The notes under the pieces are model-generated. The model did no database searches and had not been told where the DNA came from. It was given only the letters and a program-made list of their open reading frames with translations. Shown here piece by piece: positions 7,093 to 9,428 of a stretch of 9,428 bases of DNA (positions are counted from its first letter, which is position 1; every line of letters begins with the position of its first letter). The stretch is from Pseudomonadota bacterium. Its GTDB lineage: Bacteria; Pseudomonadota; Gammaproteobacteria; Halothiobacillales; Halothiobacillaceae. The position numbers and the translations under genes were made by a program. The DNA lies in contig JAJYPA010000297.1 of assembly GCA_021795795.1 (NCBI GenBank), positions 1 through 9,428 on the forward strand. The letters run 5' to 3'.

Positions 7093-8502
7093 TCAACCTC
7101 CTCTCAGTCCGTCGCCAGAACGAACAGAGGGCAACTCCACACGAAACACCGCACCACCCTGGGAGTGGTTGCGGGCCTTCAGGCGTCCGCCATGCTCGTT
7201 GACGATGCCATAGCTGATCGCCAAGCCCAGGCCGGTGCCGGAACCTACGGGCTTGGTGGTGAAAAAGGGGTCAAAGATCCGCACCAGATCATCCTCGGCA
7301 ATGCCAGGGCCGAAGTCGCGAACTTCCAGCCAGACCACGCCTCCCTCCTCGCCACCGCGGATCTCCAGATGAGGATGCTCCATTTCGGCCATCGCATCTA
7401 ATGCATTCTGCACGAGGTTCATCAGGACCTGCTGGATCTGGCCGGCGTGACCGGACACCCGCAGCGGGACGGACAAATCGTAATCCACCTCCAGAGCTTC
7501 CGGACCACCCTTGCTCACCCAATGCACCGCCCGCCCTAATACCGGCTCCACATCGAAGAGCGCATATTCCCCCTGCTGTCCGGATGAAAACTGACGCAGT
7601 CCGTGAACAATATCCCGTACCCGTTCGGCCCCCTCCATGGTGCCGGTAATGAGGGGGGACAGGTCATCAAGGATACGGTCGATGCGCAACTCTCCCCGCA
7701 GCCGGTCCTGATCCACCCCCGGACCCTGTTCATGGCAGAAGGCAACGTAGCGGGTCAGCCGCCGGGTGTAGCGCTCCAGCGCATGGACGTTGCCATAGAT
7801 AAAGCTGATGGGGTTGTTCAGTTCGTGGGCCACCCCAGCCACCAGGCGACCCAGGGAGGCCATCTTTTCCGACCGCACAAGTTGCCGCTGGGCAGTCTTC
7901 AACTCGGTGTGGGCCTGGTTCAGGGCTCGATAAGCCTTGTGCAACTCACCCACTGGTCTGCCCAAGAGTACCATACCCACTAATCGCCCTCGATGGTCAT
8001 AGCGGGATGTACAGTTGAGGTCCACCGGGATGGGTTCGCTACGACCGCGCAACTGTAGTACGCAGTCTTGTATAACCTTGTCGCGGATGCATTGCGCGAA
8101 ACCATCGACTAACATTTGACTGTCTTCGGTGAAGAGGGATTGGAAAGGGCGGTCCAACAACTGATCTGCCGACAGCCCGGTCAGGTCTTCCAGTGCCCGG
8201 TTCACTTGCTGAATGGCGCCCGTAAGGTCGCAGACAATGAGTACATCCGTCATGGAGGCCAAGATACTGGCGAGGAAATGTTGCGCGTCCTCCAAGGCAC
8301 CGTTTTTTTTCTCCAACTCCACCTGGTAGCGAACGAGGTCGGCATACGTCTCGTCCATCTTATGGATTACTTCAATCCAAGCTGTCTCTTGGGCGTCAAA
8401 AGGAAAAACGTCGCTCTCTCCCTCTATAGCCAAAGTATTATTGTGTTCGTAGCCTGCGCTAGATGAACTATCTTTGCGATCGGTGTCGATAAAGTGGGTC
8501 AT
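7093..8502 (-). CDS. hupT: HupT/HoxJ-type PAS sensor histidine kinase
   Basis: This soluble histidine kinase partners the HupUV sensor hydrogenase and controls a response regulator of the HupR/HoxA type. It has 469 residues from ATG 8502, chosen because GGTGA lies eight bases upstream; a TTG at 8544 would add 14 residues but has no ribosome site. No membrane segment is visible. A polar N-terminus leads into a probable helix (about 44-78), a PAS domain (about 76-185), a linker helix, and the dimerisation domain with phospho-acceptor His226 in AHELNNPISFIYGNVHAL, wording very typical of HupT/HoxJ. The ATPase domain has the N box NLVQNALDA (362-370), DFGPG (396-400), FDPFFTTK (410-417) and GTGLGLAIS (422-430). 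All catalytic motifs are intact. It heads the gene set hupT-hupU-hupV. Its cognate regulator is not in the window. Whether H2 raises or lowers its activity cannot be read from sequence. Confidence 0.92.
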   Translation of the reverse strand: MTHFIDTDRKDSSSSAGYEHNNTLAIEGESDVFPFDAQETAWIEVIHKMDETYADLVRYQVELEKKNGALEDAQHFLASILASMTDVLIVCDLTGAIQQVNRALEDLTGLSADQLLDRPFQSLFTEDSQMLVDGFAQCIRDKVIQDCVLQLRGRSEPIPVDLNCTSRYDHRGRLVGMVLLGRPVGELHKAYRALNQAHTELKTAQRQLVRSEKMASLGRLVAGVAHELNNPISFIYGNVHALERYTRRLTRYVAFCHEQGPGVDQDRLRGELRIDRILDDLSPLITGTMEGAERVRDIVHGLRQFSSGQQGEYALFDVEPVLGRAVHWVSKGGPEALEVDYDLSVPLRVSGHAGQIQQVLMNLVQNALDAMAEMEHPHLEIRGGEEGGVVWLEVRDFGPGIAEDDLVRIFDPFFTTKPVGSGTGLGLAISYGIVNEHGGRLKARNHSQGGAVFRVELPSVRSGDGLRGG

Positions 8503-8683
8503 AAAATCATTCACCGTGTTGAACTGTACATAGGTATATATCAAAATGATCTGCGTTTAAAGTCTGACAGGCTACCAGCGGATTATGGGAAAAACACGAC
8601 GCGAAACATTTATTCTTTGCCGTGAAACCTCAGCGGTATCTTTAGCGTTGAAATCCATAGTGGGATTTTGGGAGAAAATCATC
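8503..8683. other. Divergent intergenic region between hupT and the exported-protein gene
   Basis: These 181 bases must contain the promoters for hupT (leftward) and for the 8684 gene (rightward). I see only weak candidates. Leftward, TTTAAA (8556-8561) and TATATA (8535-8540) are 15 bases apart. Rightward, TTGAAC (8519-8524) and CAAAAT (8542-8547) are 17 bases apart. I find no sigma-54 motif with correct GG-N10-GC spacing, so hupTUV is probably expressed at a low constitutive level from a sigma-70-type promoter, as is usual for H2 sensors. Confidence 0.4.
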
Positions 8684-9289
8684 ATGAACTGGAAACAGCG
8701 CCATGTCGTCTGGTTGGTATCCGGCGCCATCCTGTATGCCGGAACAACAGTCACCGGGGCCAGCGCATCCCCTGTGGACATACAGTTAAATGTTGGGACA
8801 CCACCCATCTATGCGGCACCCGGCTATCCGCCAATGGCGATCGCCACGCCACCCTTGATGGTTTGGTTGAGCAACCTCGGCATTTATGCCGCCTATGGCG
8901 CATCTCAGCCCATTTTCTATCAAGGCTCAACCTACTATTACTATTACGGCAATCGCTGGTGGGCCGGACCGGGCTATCGCGGACCATGGCGCCCCATCGC
9001 CGCGCCTCCGCCCGCGCTCCGTCACTGGAATTACCGCGACTGGAAAAATGTCCAGCGCGATGCCCGCCGCCATTATCGCGACCCGCAGTGGCGCCATTTC
9101 CGTCCGGCGGAACGTCTGCAACCACAGTATCGTGGGCCGGAGCAGCGGGCACCCGGCGCCTTTCGGGGACCGGAAGGCCACGGACCTGCACAGCGACCGG
9201 AGGATCGTGGTGGACCGGGTCGGGACCATGACGGCCATGACCGGGGCCACGGTCCTCAGGGACAAGGATCGCGGCAGGGTCGAAACTAA
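8684..9289 (+). CDS. Small exported Tyr/Pro/Arg/Gly-rich protein of unknown function
   Basis: I do not recognise a named family. The protein has 201 residues from ATG 8684, preceded by GGGAG at nine bases; the frame extends to 8585 but that earlier start has no ribosome site and would bury the signal peptide. Residues 1-28 form a plausible Sec signal (basic MNWKQRH, hydrophobic core 8-20, likely cut after ASA28). The mature part opens with [20 protein letters not shown] (31-50), a style common in small secreted proteins with Pro/Tyr repeats. It continues with a Tyr/Trp-rich stretch (84-102: five consecutive Tyr, then [12 protein letters not shown]), an Arg/Trp/His-rich segment (114-138) and a Gly/Pro/Arg/Asp/His-rich, probably disordered tail (about 145-201) with no Cys. 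A periplasmic or envelope role, possibly metal binding through the His/Asp tail, is speculation. It points away from hupT and converges on alaS, so it is probably not part of the hydrogenase operon. Confidence 0.75.
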   Translation: MNWKQRHVVWLVSGAILYAGTTVTGASASPVDIQLNVGTPPIYAAPGYPPMAIATPPLMVWLSNLGIYAAYGASQPIFYQGSTYYYYYGNRWWAGPGYRGPWRPIAAPPPALRHWNYRDWKNVQRDARRHYRDPQWRHFRPAERLQPQYRGPEQRAPGAFRGPEGHGPAQRPEDRGGPGRDHDGHDRGHGPQGQGSRQGRN

Positions 9290-9428
9290 CCGAGTTTGCT
9301 TCTGACCCAGTCGCGGGCCGCGTCGAGGGCGGCATCCAAGGCCGCCGGATTGCCGGCCCCGGCCTGCGCCATATCCGGACGTCCGCCGCCCTTGCCGCCC
9401 AACGGTTGGGCCACGGTATTCACCAGTG
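9286..9428 (-). CDS. alaS: Alanyl-tRNA synthetase, C-terminal end (5' part outside window)
   Basis: The reading frame entering from the right edge encodes 46 residues and stops at TAG (9286-9288). It contains [16 protein letters not shown], the signature of the C-Ala domain at the end of bacterial AlaRS, followed by a typical helix and the end DWVRSKLG. The full enzyme (about 870-880 residues) charges tRNA-Ala in the cytoplasm. This housekeeping gene marks the boundary of the hydrogenase locus and suggests a chromosomal setting. Its stop codon overlaps the stop of the convergent exported-protein gene by two bases, leaving no room for a terminator between them. Confidence 0.95.
   Translation of the reverse strand, partial: LVNTVAQPLGGKGGGRPDMAQAGAGNPAALDAALDAARDWVRSKLG

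Noticed and set aside
8503..8544. hupT start at TTG 8544
   Set aside because: No ribosome site upstream of this TTG; the in-frame ATG at 8502 has GGTGA at suitable distance and gives a normal family length.
1..9428. tRNA, rRNA, CRISPR array, insertion sequence or phage genes
   Set aside because: I saw no tRNA-like cloverleaf, no regularly spaced repeats, and no transposase or integrase motif; almost all sequence is taken up by the listed genes.

Overview
The window is a hydrogen-oxidation locus from a proteobacterium. It is bounded on the right by the end of a housekeeping gene (alaS), so it is probably chromosomal. Gene order, GC-rich coding sequence and protein types fit an aerobic or facultative chemolithotroph; an Acidithiobacillus-like acidophile is my best guess, but this is inference and nothing in the window proves it.

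Right edge: the last 46 codons of alaS (minus strand) meet, tail to tail, a plus-strand gene (8684-9289) for a small exported Tyr/Pro/Arg/Gly-rich protein of unknown function. A 181-base divergent gap separates that gene from the hydrogenase locus, which runs entirely on the minus strand.

Hydrogenase locus, in transcription order. First comes an H2-sensing cassette: a soluble PAS histidine kinase (hupT/hoxJ) and the small and large subunits of a cytoplasmic regulatory [NiFe] hydrogenase (hupU/hoxB, hupV/hoxC). The sensor call rests on three features: no Tat signal, no C-terminal extension on HupV, and bulky gas-channel residues Ile62 and Phe110. A 331-base AT-rich control region follows (4238-4568). 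It carries a good sigma-54 -24/-12 promoter, a consensus IHF site, an upstream dyad in the position expected for an activator, a 16-bp perfect palindrome over the -12 box and predicted start, and a small leader hairpin. Next is the energy-conserving enzyme: hupS (Tat-exported small subunit with the six-cysteine proximal-cluster pattern of O2-tolerant hydrogenases), hupL (with a cleavable 15-residue C-terminal tail), hupC (membrane cytochrome b) and hupD (maturation protease, running off the left edge).

Working model: H2 reaching HupUV alters HupT activity. HupT signals to a response regulator of the HupR/HoxA type, not present in this window, which acts with sigma-54 RNA polymerase and IHF at the hupS promoter. 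The resulting HupSL enzyme is matured with HupD, exported by Tat, and feeds electrons through HupC into the quinone pool. The layout resembles the hupTUV-hypF-hupSLCD arrangement of Rhodobacter capsulatus, without hypF between the two halves. The protein families are known; the least explained part is the architecture of the control region, especially the palindrome on the promoter.
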